Source: Bacteroidota bacterium (GTDB lineage: Bacteria > Bacteroidota > Bacteroidia > UKL13-3). Taken from it: a stretch of DNA of 57,751 nucleotides. Shown here in pieces: positions 18,277 through 28,252 of this stretch (the first letter of the stretch is position 1; each line of letters opens with the position of its first letter). Location: positions 1-57,751 of the forward strand of contig CANHGM010000020.1 in the NCBI GenBank assembly GCA_947460345.1, given 5' to 3'. The notes under the pieces are model-generated. The model worked only from the letters and a program-made list of their open reading frames with translations, ran no database searches and was not told the origin of the DNA. The translations under genes and the position numbers were made by a program.

Positions 18277-18988
18277 ACAAATTATATTTAAGAATACAAT
18301 ATATAGCTCTAAAGCCATCTTTAGGTCCAATTTTTTTACCTTCATCATATGTTCTGCCATAATATGAAATACCAACTTCGTATATACGAATGTTTTTAAT
18401 TCTGGCTACTTTAGCAGTTACTTCAGGCTCAAAACCAAATCTGTTTTCTTGTAATTGAATATTTTTAATAATATCACTTTTAAACATTTTGTAACATGTT
18501 TCCATGTCAGTAAGGTTTAAATTGGTAAGCATATTTGATAAAAAAGTCAAGAACTTGTTGCCTATGGTGTGCCAAAAAAACAAAATTCTGTGGGCGTTGC
18601 CTCCCATAAATCTTGACCCATATACAACGTCAGCGAAACCATCTAAAAATGGCTGAAGCAATATATTATATTCAGCAGGGTCATATTCTAAGTCAGCATC
18701 TTGAATTACTAATAGATCACCTATTGCTTCATTGATACCGCGATGAAGAGCAGCACCTTTGCCCATATTTACTGGTTGAGAGTAAAAAGATATTTTTAGG
18801 TCTGCATTTTCACTTATATATTTATTTACAACTTCAATTGTATCATCTTTAGAACAATCATTTACAATTACAATCTCTTTTTTAATATTTCCGTTGAGCT
18901 TGGTTTGTTTGATTTTATCAAGAATTAAGTGAATGGTTTTGCCCTCGTTGTAGGCTGGTATAATAATAGAGAGCGTGTTAAATGACAT
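18263..18988 (-). CDS. Family 2 glycosyltransferase, dolichol-phosphate mannosyltransferase-like
   Basis: 241 residues, a single GT-A domain. Motifs are LSIIIPAYNEGKTI (nucleotide binding), VIVNDCSKDDT, the metal-binding QDADLEYDP, and GSRFMGG...NKFLTFLSNMLTNLNLTDMETCYKMF, which is typical of DPM1/polyprenyl-phosphate sugar synthases. It has no membrane extension. It probably transfers a sugar from an NDP donor to a lipid carrier for envelope glycan assembly. It follows pyrE on the same strand with a 15-nt gap; its 3' end overlaps pnuC by 14 nt. Confidence 0.88.
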   Translation of the reverse strand: MSFNTLSIIIPAYNEGKTIHLILDKIKQTKLNGNIKKEIVIVNDCSKDDTIEVVNKYISENADLKISFYSQPVNMGKGAALHRGINEAIGDLLVIQDADLEYDPAEYNILLQPFLDGFADVVYGSRFMGGNAHRILFFWHTIGNKFLTFLSNMLTNLNLTDMETCYKMFKSDIIKNIQLQENRFGFEPEVTAKVARIKNIRIYEVGISYYGRTYDEGKKIGPKDGFRAIYCILKYNLFRKR

Positions 18989-19003
18989 ATTTATATACTT
19001 TAA

Positions 19004-19639
19004 TTAAATGTTCCAAGATTCAGGATTTGATTTCCAATTTTGAAGGTTCTGTATTTGTGTAGCGTTTATATAACCCATTTCAATTGCTTTTTCTATTAGA
19101 ACATCATAGTTAGACAAAGTAAAATATGGGCAATTGTTCTCTTTAAATTTAGTTTGAGCAATTTCAAAACCATAAGTAAAAATAGCCGTCATACCAAGCA
19201 CTTCCATACCTTCGTTTCTTAATGCTGCAATTGCAGCCAAGCTTGATTTGCCAGTAGATAGCAAATCTTCTATTACAACTACTTTAGTGCCTTTAGATAG
19301 CTCCCCTTCAAGTTGTTTTCCCATACCGTGTTTTTTGGGTTCAGGCCTAACATAAGCATAAGGAAGATTAAGCTCTTCGGCTATTAAGGCACCATGGGCA
19401 ATACCAGCTGTTGCAACACCAACAATAGCTTCAACAGCAGAAAACTCAGCTTGAATTAGTTCAACAAATTGTTTTTTAACATAGTTTCTCACTTCTGGGT
19501 AAGACAATAAAACTCTGTTATCACAGTAAATAGGAGACTTCCAACCAGAAGCCCAAGTGTAAGGGTTTTCAGGATTTAATTTTACTGCCTTTATATTTAA
19601 CAGATATTCCGCTATTTTTGCTGCAACTAGTTTACTCAT
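19004..19639 (-). CDS. pyrE: Orotate phosphoribosyltransferase
   Basis: 211 residues, full length. It converts orotate and PRPP to OMP in pyrimidine synthesis. The PRPP-binding loop is VVIEDLLSTGKSS (121-133); the SGWKSPIYCDNR substrate segment (31-42) and the KKHGMGKQLEG flexible loop (about 102-112) are intact. An exact -7 element lies 10 nt upstream. The glycosyltransferase follows 15 nt downstream. Confidence 0.95.
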   Translation of the reverse strand: MSKLVAAKIAEYLLNIKAVKLNPENPYTWASGWKSPIYCDNRVLLSYPEVRNYVKKQFVELIQAEFSAVEAIVGVATAGIAHGALIAEELNLPYAYVRPEPKKHGMGKQLEGELSKGTKVVVIEDLLSTGKSSLAAIAALRNEGMEVLGMTAIFTYGFEIAQTKFKENNCPYFTLSNYDVLIEKAIEMGYINATQIQNLQNWKSNPESWNI

Positions 19640-19649
19640 ATTCTTGCAG

Positions 19650-19657
19650 CAAAGCTA
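19650..19657 (-). promoter_or_regulatory. -7 promoter element of pyrE
   Basis: On the minus strand this reads TAGCTTTG, an exact TAnnTTTG match, 10 nt before the pyrE ATG. It sits inside the 43-bp gap to the divergent Nudix gene. Confidence 0.55.
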
Positions 19658-19682
19658 ATCACCATCTTACTTTAAAAAAAGG

Positions 19683-20288
19683 ATGTTAAAAATTTTCGTA
19701 AACGAATGCCCTATTATTCTTGCTACACCAGCAGAGTATCAAACAATGCAAACCAACGATTTGGTTAGGATTGATGACAAGCAGGAGACTTTTTCAGAGG
19801 TGATTTCATGGATGCTTATAGCACCTTCTAAAGGGTATATTTGTGTTACCGCAGATGTTAATAAAACCTTTGAGGTATTAAAAAGCACAACCAAACCAAT
19901 TGATGCAGCAGGGGGTGTTATTTTCAACAAAAGCGGCCATTTGTTGCTTATTAAACGGCTAGGTTATTGGGACTTGCCTAAAGGCAAAGTTGACCCAGGA
20001 GAAACAGTAGATTTCACAGCTATAAGAGAAGTTAAAGAGGAGTGTGGAATTACAAGTTGTAAAATTGTGAAACCAATAGGACATACATATCATATATATC
20101 AACAGTATCCTGAAAAGATGCTTAAAACATGTCATTGGTTTTTAATGGAGTGTGAAGATGGCATTGCTCTTACTCCTCAAAAAGAAGAGCATATTGAAGA
20201 AGCTGTTTGGTATGACGTTAAGAATATAGACCTTAAAACATTCAATACCTATAACACTATTAGAGATTTACTCTATCAAATTTTATAA
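19683..20288 (+). CDS. Nudix hydrolase
   Basis: 201 residues. A complete Nudix box occupies residues 101-123: Gly101, Glu107, Arg115-Glu116, Glu119-Glu120 and Gly122 follow GX5EX7REUXEEXGU exactly. The enzyme class hydrolyses nucleoside diphosphate derivatives with Mg2+. An N-terminal extension of about 70 residues precedes the Nudix fold. The substrate cannot be predicted. It is divergent from pyrE and separated by only 43 bp. Confidence 0.88.
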   Translation: MLKIFVNECPIILATPAEYQTMQTNDLVRIDDKQETFSEVISWMLIAPSKGYICVTADVNKTFEVLKSTTKPIDAAGGVIFNKSGHLLLIKRLGYWDLPKGKVDPGETVDFTAIREVKEECGITSCKIVKPIGHTYHIYQQYPEKMLKTCHWFLMECEDGIALTPQKEEHIEEAVWYDVKNIDLKTFNTYNTIRDLLYQIL

Positions 20289-20308
20289 TTAAAAATAAGA
20301 AAAGCGTT

Positions 20309-21283
20309 CTAAAACAATTCAATATTTTTAGTCTTATTTTCTTCAATTATTATTTTACTTATGTGAAGTAATGAATAACTAGGATTTAAAGCTTTATAAC
20401 GAGCGTTTGCTTTTTTAATGCTTTTATATTGTTTTAGAAATATAATAAATGAATGGTAAAACCAAAATTTACCAACCCATGCTGTTATTAATTTAAAAAA
20501 CAAAAGGCATATATATGTGATTTTTCTGATACCAAAAAGAAATCTAAAATTTAAAATAAGTTTGTTTTTGTTTGCTATTATTTTTATATATTCACTTTTG
20601 TTATGTTTGTTTATAGTTAAAGAGTTTGGATGTTTACAAATAGATTTGTTTTCGTAGTAACAACACCAACCCAGACACCAAGATCTAAAACACAAATCGG
20701 CATCTTCAAAGTAAAAAGGGCTGTATATCTCATCAAAACCACCCAGTATTTTGAGTTTTTGAGCATCATATAAACAACAAGCAGCACTACAAAACCAAGT
20801 TTTTATCCATTCATTTGAATTTATATTATCTGAAGTAAAATCGATGGTAGATCTAATTCCATTAAATCCATAAACAGGCCATTTTCCACCATCTTGCCAT
20901 TCTCCATTATACCCTTCAAGTCTACAACCAACTACAAAAGTATCAGCCTTGTTGAAATAGGGGAGCATTGGCAGGATAAAGCCTTTTGTTACGGTTATAT
21001 CAGTGTTTATTGCAAGAATTAAATTTTTAGAAGCAGCCTCAATTCCTCTATTCATGTTTTTAGAAAAACCGCCATTTGTTTGATTTTGGATAACTATAAT
21101 TTCAGGAAAATTTGCTTTAATCCAAGAGACAGAATCATCGGTTGATGAATCATCAGATATAATAACTTCATAATTGGCAATAAAACTTTTAAGTTCATCA
21201 ATTAACAAAGGCAGGTTTTGTTGCAGTAGCTTAATACCATTATAATTTGGAATAACAACCGAAATCGATTTTTGAATAGACAT
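20309..21283 (-). CDS. Family 2 glycosyltransferase, rhamnosyltransferase-like
   Basis: 324 residues. A GT-A fold with ISVVIPNYNG at the start, VIISDDSSTDDS, the Asp motif LAINTDITV and the acceptor-side FYFEDADLCFRSWCLGW (ED motif). A C-terminal hydrophobic segment (about 240-275) may sit at the membrane. I place the start at ATG 21283 (MSIQKSISVV) rather than the in-frame ATG at 21301. The conserved fold begins there, and a near-consensus -7 element (21297-21290) would otherwise lie inside the gene. It is probably involved in cell-surface polysaccharide synthesis. Confidence 0.85.
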   Translation of the reverse strand: MSIQKSISVVIPNYNGIKLLQQNLPLLIDELKSFIANYEVIISDDSSTDDSVSWIKANFPEIIVIQNQTNGGFSKNMNRGIEAASKNLILAINTDITVTKGFILPMLPYFNKADTFVVGCRLEGYNGEWQDGGKWPVYGFNGIRSTIDFTSDNINSNEWIKTWFCSAACCLYDAQKLKILGGFDEIYSPFYFEDADLCFRSWCLGWCCYYENKSICKHPNSLTINKHNKSEYIKIIANKNKLILNFRFLFGIRKITYICLLFFKLITAWVGKFWFYHSFIIFLKQYKSIKKANARYKALNPSYSLLHISKIIIEENKTKNIELF

Positions 21284-21289
21284 TAAATG

Positions 21290-21297
21290 CAATATTA
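21290..21297 (-). promoter_or_regulatory. Probable -7 element of the glycosyltransferase gene
   Basis: On the minus strand this reads TAATATTG, 7 of 8 to TAnnTTTG, 6 nt before ATG 21283. It supports the shorter start codon. Confidence 0.35.
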
Positions 21298-21362
21298 TCA
21301 CTAAATATAATACTTAAAAATAAATCAATAAAAAATATCAAATTTATATGCTAAAATAATTG

Positions 21363-21370
21363 TACATTTG
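21363..21370 (+). promoter_or_regulatory. -7 promoter element of infB
   Basis: TACATTTG is an exact TAnnTTTG match about 200 nt upstream of infB. It predicts a long leader that contains the inverted repeats listed next. Confidence 0.5.
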
Positions 21371-21380
21371 TGGGCTAATA

Positions 21381-21525
21381 GTTACAGCTGTAACCATGCT
21401 AAAAAAAGTCGCTACTTGTATTTATCTATCTGCCATAAGCAAATGATGTAATCATTCGGGTTAACATATCGATTGGGTGCGGGCTTATGTCAATAATAAA
21501 GTAATATATACATTTTGACTGACAT
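21381..21525 (+). promoter_or_regulatory. Structured 5' leader of infB (candidate regulatory RNA)
   Basis: Four self-complementary elements lie between the -7 box and infB. They are a 14-nt perfect palindrome GTTACAGCTGTAAC (21381-21394); a 7-bp stem CATAAGC (21434-21440) / GCTTATG (21483-21489); a small hairpin AATGAT-GTA-ATCATT (21442-21456) enclosed by that stem; and ATGTCA (21487-21492) / TGACAT (21520-21525). The last pairing shares bases with the 7-bp stem, so the two exclude each other. I recognise no known riboswitch class. Confidence 0.4.
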
Positions 21526-21574
21526 TAGTTAAATAAATAGCCTGTAATAAACAAAGACCCAATAAAAGATATAA

Positions 21575-24500
21575 ATGAGCGGCTTAACCCAATTAATTAA
21601 AGTTGTAAGAGAACTAAACGTAGGTGCTGAAACACTAGCTGAGGCTTTGAAGCATAAAGGCCATATAATAGATGCTAAGCCCACTACAAAAATCACCCAA
21701 GAACAGTATGACATTCTTATGGAGTCATTCAAAGGTGAAAAGAAAATAAAAGACGAAGCACAGCAATTAAAGACTGACAAACCAAAGAATATTCAAATTA
21801 TTGCTGATGAAGTCCCTCGTCAGCGTGCAAATAAGTTTGAAGATGAAGAAGAGCAAATTTTAATAAAAAACGCCTCAAACATTAAGGAAAAACCTGCTGA
21901 AAAAACAAAGGCACCTGAAATAGAAACCAACTCAGAAGAACCGGTTAAAAAAGTTTCAAAAACTAAAAAAGAGACTTTAGAAAAAGTTGAACAACCAATT
22001 GTTGAAGAAAAGAAAGAATCTGTTGTTTTAGAAGCAGATGGCAATCAAGATTCTCAAGTTAAGGTACAACTTAAAATAGCTGGAAAAATAAATTTAAGTG
22101 AAGTACCTATAGATAGTAATAGACCTGATAGAAAATCAAAAGACAAGAAAAAGGAACCGTCAAAAGTTGAACCTGAAAAGCCTAAGCAAAAAGCAACCAA
22201 AGAAGAGATAAAAACAGAAGTAAAAGAACATAAGAAAAAAGCAACGGAAAAACCAGCAGAACCTATTGCTGAAGAGCCAAAACCTAAATCAAAAGAACTT
22301 TTAAAAGAAGAGAAACAAGACAAACAACCCTTAAAGGTTGAAACACCACCAACACCTATTCCTACCGATGAGATTAATAAAGAGGTAATAACTCCTAATT
22401 ACCAAACGCTTGGTGGATTTAAAGTGATGGGAAAAATAGAACTTCCTACCAACCCTGTTCCTGACAAAAAAGATTCAGCTGAAAAGCGTAAACGTAAACG
22501 CAAAGCCATTGGAGAAAAAGTTTCTATACCACAAGTAGACAGAGGAGCCAGTAGAAGTACAGACAACAGAGTAAAGCCTCAAGGAGGAGGAGCACCAGGT
22601 GCTCCTAGGGGTCCATATCAAGGAGGTGGACAAAGAAATGATAGATACAAACCAGCTCCCAAAGCTGAAATTAGCGATAAAGAAATTCAAGATAAATTAA
22701 AAGAAACATTGGCACGTATTGCACCTGGTAGTAGAAAGCCAAGTTTGGGAGATGTACGTTCTAAGTTCAGAAAACAAAAAAGAGGGCTGATGTCTGATAG
22801 AAGAGAAGACGCCTTAGCTGAAGAAGAATTACAAAGCAAAGTTTTAAAAGTTACTGAATTTGTGAGTGCAAGTGAGCTAGCCAAGATGATGAATGTTCAA
22901 GTTACACAAATTATTCAGGCTTGTTTTACATTAGGAATGATGGTGAGTATAAATCAGAGATTAGATGCAGAAACCATCAGTATTGTGGCAGATAGTTTTG
23001 GATATTCAGTAGATTTTGTAAGTGCTGATGCACAAGAAGAGTTAGAGCAAGAGGAAGACCTTGAAGAAGACTTGATTCCTCGTCCACCGATTGTAACCAT
23101 TATGGGTCACGTAGACCATGGTAAAACATCGTTATTGGACTATATAAGAAACGCAAATGTGGTAGCAGGCGAAGCAGGAGGCATAACCCAACACATTGGA
23201 GCGTATGAAGTAACATTGAAGAATGGAAAACAAATTACATTTTTAGATACACCAGGTCACGAAGCTTTTACAGCCATGCGTGCTAGGGGAGCTAAAATAA
23301 CAGACGTTGTAATTATAGTGGTAGCAGCTGATGATAGTGTAATGCCTCAAACCAAGGAGGCTATCAGTCACTCACAAGCAGCGGGTGTTCCAATTATTTT
23401 TGCAATAAATAAAATGGATAAAGATGGTGCTAATTCTGAAAGAATTAGAGAGCAATTGTCACAGATGAATATATTGGTTGAAGATTGGGGAGGCAAGTTT
23501 CAATCACAAGAAATTTCAGCAAAAAAAGGTCTTAACATAGATTTATTGTTAGAAAAAGTATTGTTAGAAGCCGAGTTGTTAGATCTTAAAGCAAATCCAA
23601 ATAAAAGAGCAGTAGGAAGTGTAATTGAAGCAACCTTAGATAAAGGTAGAGGGATAGTTACAACAGTAATGATACAATCAGGTACACTTAAAACGGGAGA
23701 CCCGATATTAGCCGGAATCTATTCAGGTAGAGTTAAAGCTATGTTTAATGAGCGTGGACAAAGAATTGAAAAAGCAGGTCCATCAACACCAGTATCTTTA
23801 CTAGGATTTGCAGGAGCACCACAAGCAGGGGATAAATTTGTGGTAGCAGAGTCTGAACATCAAGCTAAAGAAGTTTCGAATAAGAGAAGCCAATTGATGC
23901 GTGAGCAAGGACTTAGAACTCATAAACACATTACTTTAGATGAGATAGGAAGACGTTTAGCTATTGGTAACTTTAAAGAGCTTAACTTAATTGTAAAAGG
24001 AGATGTGGATGGTTCTATAGAAGCTTTAAGTGACTCATTATTAAAACTTTCAACAGACGAAATACAAATAAACGTAGTACACAAAGCGGTTGGTCAAATA
24101 TCTGAAACAGACGTAATGTTAGCATCTGCTTCAGATGCGATTATTATTGGATTTAATGTAAGACCATCAGCATCTGCTAGAAAGGTTGCCGAAAATGAAG
24201 ATATTGATATAAGATTGTATTCAATTATTTACAATGCAATTGAAGAAGTTAAATCTGCTATGGAAGGAATGTTGTCACCTAAAGTTGAAGAAAAAATTGT
24301 ATGTAATGTGGCTATTAGGGATGTATTCAAAGTAGACAAAGTTGGAACGGTAGCTGGATGTTATGTGATGGATGGTAAAATAAACAGAAATACTAAAATC
24401 CGAATAATTAGAGATGGAGTTGTTATACATACAGGAGAGCTTTCTTCTCTTAAACGCTTTAAAGATGATGTAAAAGAAGTTGCTTCAAATTATGAGTGTG

Positions 24501-24586
24501 GACTAAGTATCAATAAATTTAACGATATAATTATTGGTGACTTTATTGAAGGATATGAAATGGTTGAGACAAAGCGTAAGCTATAA
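21575..24586 (+). CDS. infB: Translation initiation factor IF-2
   Basis: 1003 residues. A long, charged Lys/Glu/Pro-rich N-terminal half (about 1-420) includes [12 protein letters not shown] and a Gly-rich patch. The IF2 core follows, with GTPase motif G1 GHVDHGKT at about residue 510, DTPGHEAF and NKMDKDG, then domains II, III and C2, which binds fMet-tRNA. IF2 joins the ribosomal subunits at initiation. It stands alone here; the rimP-nusA partners often found upstream are absent, and a glycosyltransferase gene on the other strand occupies that position. A separate promoter and a 200-nt leader precede it. Confidence 0.97.
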   Translation: MSGLTQLIKVVRELNVGAETLAEALKHKGHIIDAKPTTKITQEQYDILMESFKGEKKIKDEAQQLKTDKPKNIQIIADEVPRQRANKFEDEEEQILIKNASNIKEKPAEKTKAPEIETNSEEPVKKVSKTKKETLEKVEQPIVEEKKESVVLEADGNQDSQVKVQLKIAGKINLSEVPIDSNRPDRKSKDKKKEPSKVEPEKPKQKATKEEIKTEVKEHKKKATEKPAEPIAEEPKPKSKELLKEEKQDKQPLKVETPPTPIPTDEINKEVITPNYQTLGGFKVMGKIELPTNPVPDKKDSAEKRKRKRKAIGEKVSIPQVDRGASRSTDNRVKPQGGGAPGAPRGPYQGGGQRNDRYKPAPKAEISDKEIQDKLKETLARIAPGSRKPSLGDVRSKFRKQKRGLMSDRREDALAEEELQSKVLKVTEFVSASELAKMMNVQVTQIIQACFTLGMMVSINQRLDAETISIVADSFGYSVDFVSADAQEELEQEEDLEEDLIPRPPIVTIMGHVDHGKTSLLDYIRNANVVAGEAGGITQHIGAYEVTLKNGKQITFLDTPGHEAFTAMRARGAKITDVVIIVVAADDSVMPQTKEAISHSQAAGVPIIFAINKMDKDGANSERIREQLSQMNILVEDWGGKFQSQEISAKKGLNIDLLLEKVLLEAELLDLKANPNKRAVGSVIEATLDKGRGIVTTVMIQSGTLKTGDPILAGIYSGRVKAMFNERGQRIEKAGPSTPVSLLGFAGAPQAGDKFVVAESEHQAKEVSNKRSQLMREQGLRTHKHITLDEIGRRLAIGNFKELNLIVKGDVDGSIEALSDSLLKLSTDEIQINVVHKAVGQISETDVMLASASDAIIIGFNVRPSASARKVAENEDIDIRLYSIIYNAIEEVKSAMEGMLSPKVEEKIVCNVAIRDVFKVDKVGTVAGCYVMDGKINRNTKIRIIRDGVVIHTGELSSLKRFKDDVKEVASNYECGLSINKFNDIIIGDFIEGYEMVETKRKL

Positions 24587-24591
24587 AAAAG

Positions 24592-26301
24592 TTATTCTTT
24601 AAATTTGATATCTTTTACATTTAGTTGAAGAAAAACTTTTCCATCCCAATGGTTTTCTTCTATGCTATAACATATATCAAAAGAATGACCTTCGCTTATT
24701 TTATTGAAGTGTTGACCCATATTAAAAGCAATTGCTTTAATACCTTTTCTGCCATCCTCTTGGGTTAGCCACATTTGAAGGTGGTTGTTGCCTACAATTT
24801 TTATATGTCCTGAGTCCCAAACCTGATTACTTCTAAATACGGGGTTAAGATTTGCAGGCCCAAAAGGTGCCATTTGTTTAATAATTCCCATAAACTTTGG
24901 AGAAATCCTACTAAAAGCTATTTCAGTTTCAAATTTTATTGATTCAATTTGTTGTTCAGGGGTGATTCTTTTATTTACCTCTACTTCAAATTTTTCTCTA
25001 AATAGGGCTACATTTTCAATTGGTAGAGTCATTCCTGCTGCATGGGTATGTCCTCCAAATTGCTCTAATAAATCGCTACAAGCCTCGATGGCTGTGTATA
25101 AATCAAATCCATCAACACTTCTAGCAGAACCAGTAGCTTTACCATTAGAAGCACATAAAACGATTGTAGGTTTATAATATTTTTCTATTAACCTAGATGC
25201 AACAATTCCAACCACACCTTTGTGCCAGTTTTCATTATATACCAACGTGCTTTTTTTGTTTTGATGCTCAGGCAAGGTATCAAGCATTTCTAAAGCTTCT
25301 TTGGTTATATTTTGATCGACATCTCTTCTTTCGGTGTTTCTTTGATTTATACTAGAAGCAATTTCTTTAGCTTCTTCATCTGTTTTAGCTGTCATTAAAG
25401 CAACAGATTCTTTTCCATGAGCCATTCTTCCTGCTGCATTTATTCTTGGGCCTATAGAGAATACCAAATCACTCACTTCGTAAAAAGGTTTATCAAAATA
25501 GAATTCTAATAATGCTTTTAATCCTTTGTTTGGATTTGATTTTAATTTTTTCAAACCAAAACAAGTTAAGACTCTGTTTTCGTCATGAATGGGAACTATA
25601 TCAGCAGAAATAGCAACGGCTACCAAATCTAAATATTCTTCAATATCAGAAAAAGGTAAATTTAGTTTTTGAGAGATAGCTTGGCATAGTTTAAAACCAA
25701 TACCACAACCAGGAAGCTCTTTAAAAGGATAGTTACAGTCTATTTGTTTAGGGTTTAAAATGCTATATGCCTTAGGCAGTATTTCATCGGGCAAGTGGTG
25801 GTCACAAATAATAAAATCTATGTTTTTTTCATTTGCATAAGCAACTTTATCTATAGATTTTATGCCACAATCTAGTGCAATTATAAGTTTAAAATTGTTT
25901 TCAAAAGCATGGTCAATTCCTTTAAAAGAGATGCCATATCCTTCTATATATCTATCAGGAATGTAATATTCAATGTTTGGATGAAGCTTTGAAAGAAACA
26001 TATATACAAGCGAAACTGCAGTTGTTCCATCTACATCATAATCACCATATATAAGTATTTTTTCGTTTTTCTCGATAGCGGCCAAAATTCTATTTACTGC
26101 ACTTTCCATTCCTTTCATTAAAAAAGGGTTATGAAGTAAATCTATTTGAGGCCTAAAAAAGTTTTTAGCTTCATCAAAAGAATGAATTCCGCGATTTAAA
26201 AGTACAGTAGCTAAATCGCTTCCAATATTAAGTTCTTTGCTTAATTTGTCTTGTAAATCTTTGTTGGGGTTAGCAACACATATCCATCTTTTTTCGGCCA
26301 T
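24592..26301 (-). CDS. recJ: Single-stranded-DNA-specific exonuclease RecJ
   Basis: 569 residues. DHH-superfamily motifs are DYDVDGTTA (Asp87, Asp89, Asp91), the metal-binding CDHHLP (Asp167-His169), GIGFKLCQA and the DHHA1 region with GSARSVDGFDLYTAI and FGGHTHAAGMT. RecJ degrades ssDNA 5' to 3' in recombination and repair. It starts 2 nt after the upstream aminopeptidase stop, so the two are cotranscribed. It is convergent with infB with a 5-nt gap. Confidence 0.95.
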   Translation of the reverse strand: MAEKRWICVANPNKDLQDKLSKELNIGSDLATVLLNRGIHSFDEAKNFFRPQIDLLHNPFLMKGMESAVNRILAAIEKNEKILIYGDYDVDGTTAVSLVYMFLSKLHPNIEYYIPDRYIEGYGISFKGIDHAFENNFKLIIALDCGIKSIDKVAYANEKNIDFIICDHHLPDEILPKAYSILNPKQIDCNYPFKELPGCGIGFKLCQAISQKLNLPFSDIEEYLDLVAVAISADIVPIHDENRVLTCFGLKKLKSNPNKGLKALLEFYFDKPFYEVSDLVFSIGPRINAAGRMAHGKESVALMTAKTDEEAKEIASSINQRNTERRDVDQNITKEALEMLDTLPEHQNKKSTLVYNENWHKGVVGIVASRLIEKYYKPTIVLCASNGKATGSARSVDGFDLYTAIEACSDLLEQFGGHTHAAGMTLPIENVALFREKFEVEVNKRITPEQQIESIKFETEIAFSRISPKFMGIIKQMAPFGPANLNPVFRSNQVWDSGHIKIVGNNHLQMWLTQEDGRKGIKAIAFNMGQHFNKISEGHSFDICYSIEENHWDGKVFLQLNVKDIKFKE

Positions 26302-26303
26302 GT

Positions 26304-27596
26304 TTAGCTATTCATTATTGCTTCAATTTCATCGGTTTCAATAGGGAAGTTAGCCATTAAATCTATGCAGCCGTTTTCTGTTATGAGAACATCGGTTTCT
26401 ATTCTTATACCAATGCCTTCATCATTTATATATATACCCGGCTCACAAGTAAGAACCATGCCTGGCTCAAGTTTTTCCCAACGCAAGCCACTGTCATGAA
26501 CATCTAGTCCGAGGTGATGGCTAATACCATGCACACAATATTTTTTATATAATGGTTTGGCAGGGTCTTGTTTTGCTACATCTTCAGCTTTTAACAATCC
26601 TAGTTTTATACATTCTTCGCTAATATGTTTTCCAAAATCTAAATGATACTGTTGTAAAATTACTCCTGGTTTTAGGTATTCTTTTATAGCTAATCTGTGA
26701 AGTCTAAGAACTGCATCATATACTTCTTTTTGTCTAGCTGAGAATTTTCCATTTACAGGTATACATCTTGTGATATCACTATTATAGTTAGCGTAATCAC
26801 AACCAGTGTCAACTAAAAGCAAATCACCTTCTTTCAAAGGTTTATTATTTTCGACATAATGAAGGGTGCAAGCTGATGATCCAGAGGCAATAATTGGTTG
26901 AAATGCATGCCCATTTCCACTATTACTAATATATTCATGTATTAGCTCTGCTTCTACATGATACTCCATTAATCCAGGTTTGATAAATTTTAAAATTCGA
27001 TGATATGCCTTTTCAGAAATAGCGATTGCTTTTTTTAAGGTTTCAATTTCTATAGGTTGCTTAATTGATCTTAAGCGATGAAGAATAGGTGCTGCACGAA
27101 AAAAAGTATGTATTGGAAATTTTTCTTTAATATCTATAACAAGTCTATATTGCTTAGTAGGGACAATAGTATCAGCCCTGTCATGTTCGTTTAGGTTTAA
27201 ATATATATTTTCTGCTAATAAAACAGCTGTTTTACTAAAGGATTCAAAGTTGTTATTCCATACAATATTTTTAATTCCGGAAGTTTCGTTTGCTTCTTTT
27301 ATTGAATATTTGTGCCCATACCAAGTAGCAATTGTTTCATTAGTTTCTTTTATAAAAAGTACTTCTCTTAAATCGGGATTGGGGCTATCAGGGAATAATA
27401 TCAAAAAAGTTTCTTCTTGATCTATGCCCGTAAGCCAAAGTAAATCGCTGTTCTGTTTCCAATCAAAAAAAGCATCTGCATTTCTTGGCATTTCGTCGTT
27501 GCTAGTAAAAATTGCAATACTGCCCGGTTTCATTTTGCTGCAAAATTTTTTACGATTTTCAATATAAAAATCTTGGGGTAATGCTGTGTATTTCAT
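26304..27596 (-). CDS. pepP: Xaa-Pro aminopeptidase (M24B)
   Basis: 430 residues. An N-terminal AMP_N domain (DFYIENRKKFCSKM ... FFDWKQNSDLLWLTG) precedes the pita-bread M24 domain. The metal ligands are in LVDTGCDYANYNSDITR (two Asp), HGISHHLGLDVHD (His), TCEPGIYI (Glu) and RIETDVLIT (Glu). It releases N-terminal residues before proline and needs divalent metal. It is first in an apparent two-gene unit with recJ. A 7-of-8 match to the -7 consensus (TTAATTTG on the minus strand) lies close upstream. Confidence 0.92.
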   Translation of the reverse strand: MKYTALPQDFYIENRKKFCSKMKPGSIAIFTSNDEMPRNADAFFDWKQNSDLLWLTGIDQEETFLILFPDSPNPDLREVLFIKETNETIATWYGHKYSIKEANETSGIKNIVWNNNFESFSKTAVLLAENIYLNLNEHDRADTIVPTKQYRLVIDIKEKFPIHTFFRAAPILHRLRSIKQPIEIETLKKAIAISEKAYHRILKFIKPGLMEYHVEAELIHEYISNSGNGHAFQPIIASGSSACTLHYVENNKPLKEGDLLLVDTGCDYANYNSDITRCIPVNGKFSARQKEVYDAVLRLHRLAIKEYLKPGVILQQYHLDFGKHISEECIKLGLLKAEDVAKQDPAKPLYKKYCVHGISHHLGLDVHDSGLRWEKLEPGMVLTCEPGIYINDEGIGIRIETDVLITENGCIDLMANFPIETDEIEAIMNS

Positions 27597-27670
27597 AATT
27601 AATTATATATGCAAATTAAAGCATTTTAATTTGAAATTAAAAACACCAAAAATACAAAGTAAATTTTAAT

Positions 27671-28237
27671 TTAAGTTATAAAATATATAAAATAACTTAT
27701 AATGAAAAGTATTATCGACAAGACTGAAAATTTAAATTCAATATCTTCTTCCTGTTTTAAAAGTTTAGAAGAAAAGTAACCGATACTAGACGAAGCCAAG
27801 CCTAAGAAAGGAAAAAACAAAAAAGGAAAAAATATATTTATAATGGTACCTAACTCTATATTCTGTCCATTATGGGCGTACTCTATTTTTACTACTATAT
27901 CATTAATAATAGTTTTAGTTATGTAAACCATATCATTCTCTTTAATGTTTACAATTTCTCTTTCATCTACTCTGGCCTTGCCCGCAGTGGTATATATATA
28001 AACACTGTTTTTTATTTGATATATACTAGGTTTATGTGTTAACTCATATATATCTTCACTTATAACAAAGGCTGAAACTCTTTCTTTGGGTAGTATCCAA
28101 TCTGAAACAAAAAATATGTTCCCTATAAAACAACTTATTAATATTAATTTAGTTGTTGATGTAAATATTGAACTAGTATGCTTTTTTTCAATTTTATGGG
28201 TTGAATTTTTATTTTCAATTTTATTTAATTCAGACAT
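27671..28237 (-). CDS. Unrecognised membrane protein downstream of murI
   Basis: 188 residues. A polar N-terminus (about 1-28) is followed by a membrane span (about 30-48), a soluble beta-rich segment (about 55-125, predicted periplasmic) and two C-terminal spans (about 130-150 and 168-187). No family is recognised. A clear Shine-Dalgarno AAGGAG (28240-28245 on the plus map) lies just before the ATG, unusual for Bacteroidota. It follows the propeller-like gene by 15 nt and completes a murI transcription unit. Confidence 0.65.
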   Translation of the reverse strand: MSELNKIENKNSTHKIEKKHTSSIFTSTTKLILISCFIGNIFFVSDWILPKERVSAFVISEDIYELTHKPSIYQIKNSVYIYTTAGKARVDEREIVNIKENDMVYITKTIINDIVVKIEYAHNGQNIELGTIINIFFPFLFFPFLGLASSSIGYFSSKLLKQEEDIEFKFSVLSIILFIISYFIYFIT

Positions 28238-28252
28238 TTCTCCTTAAATTAA

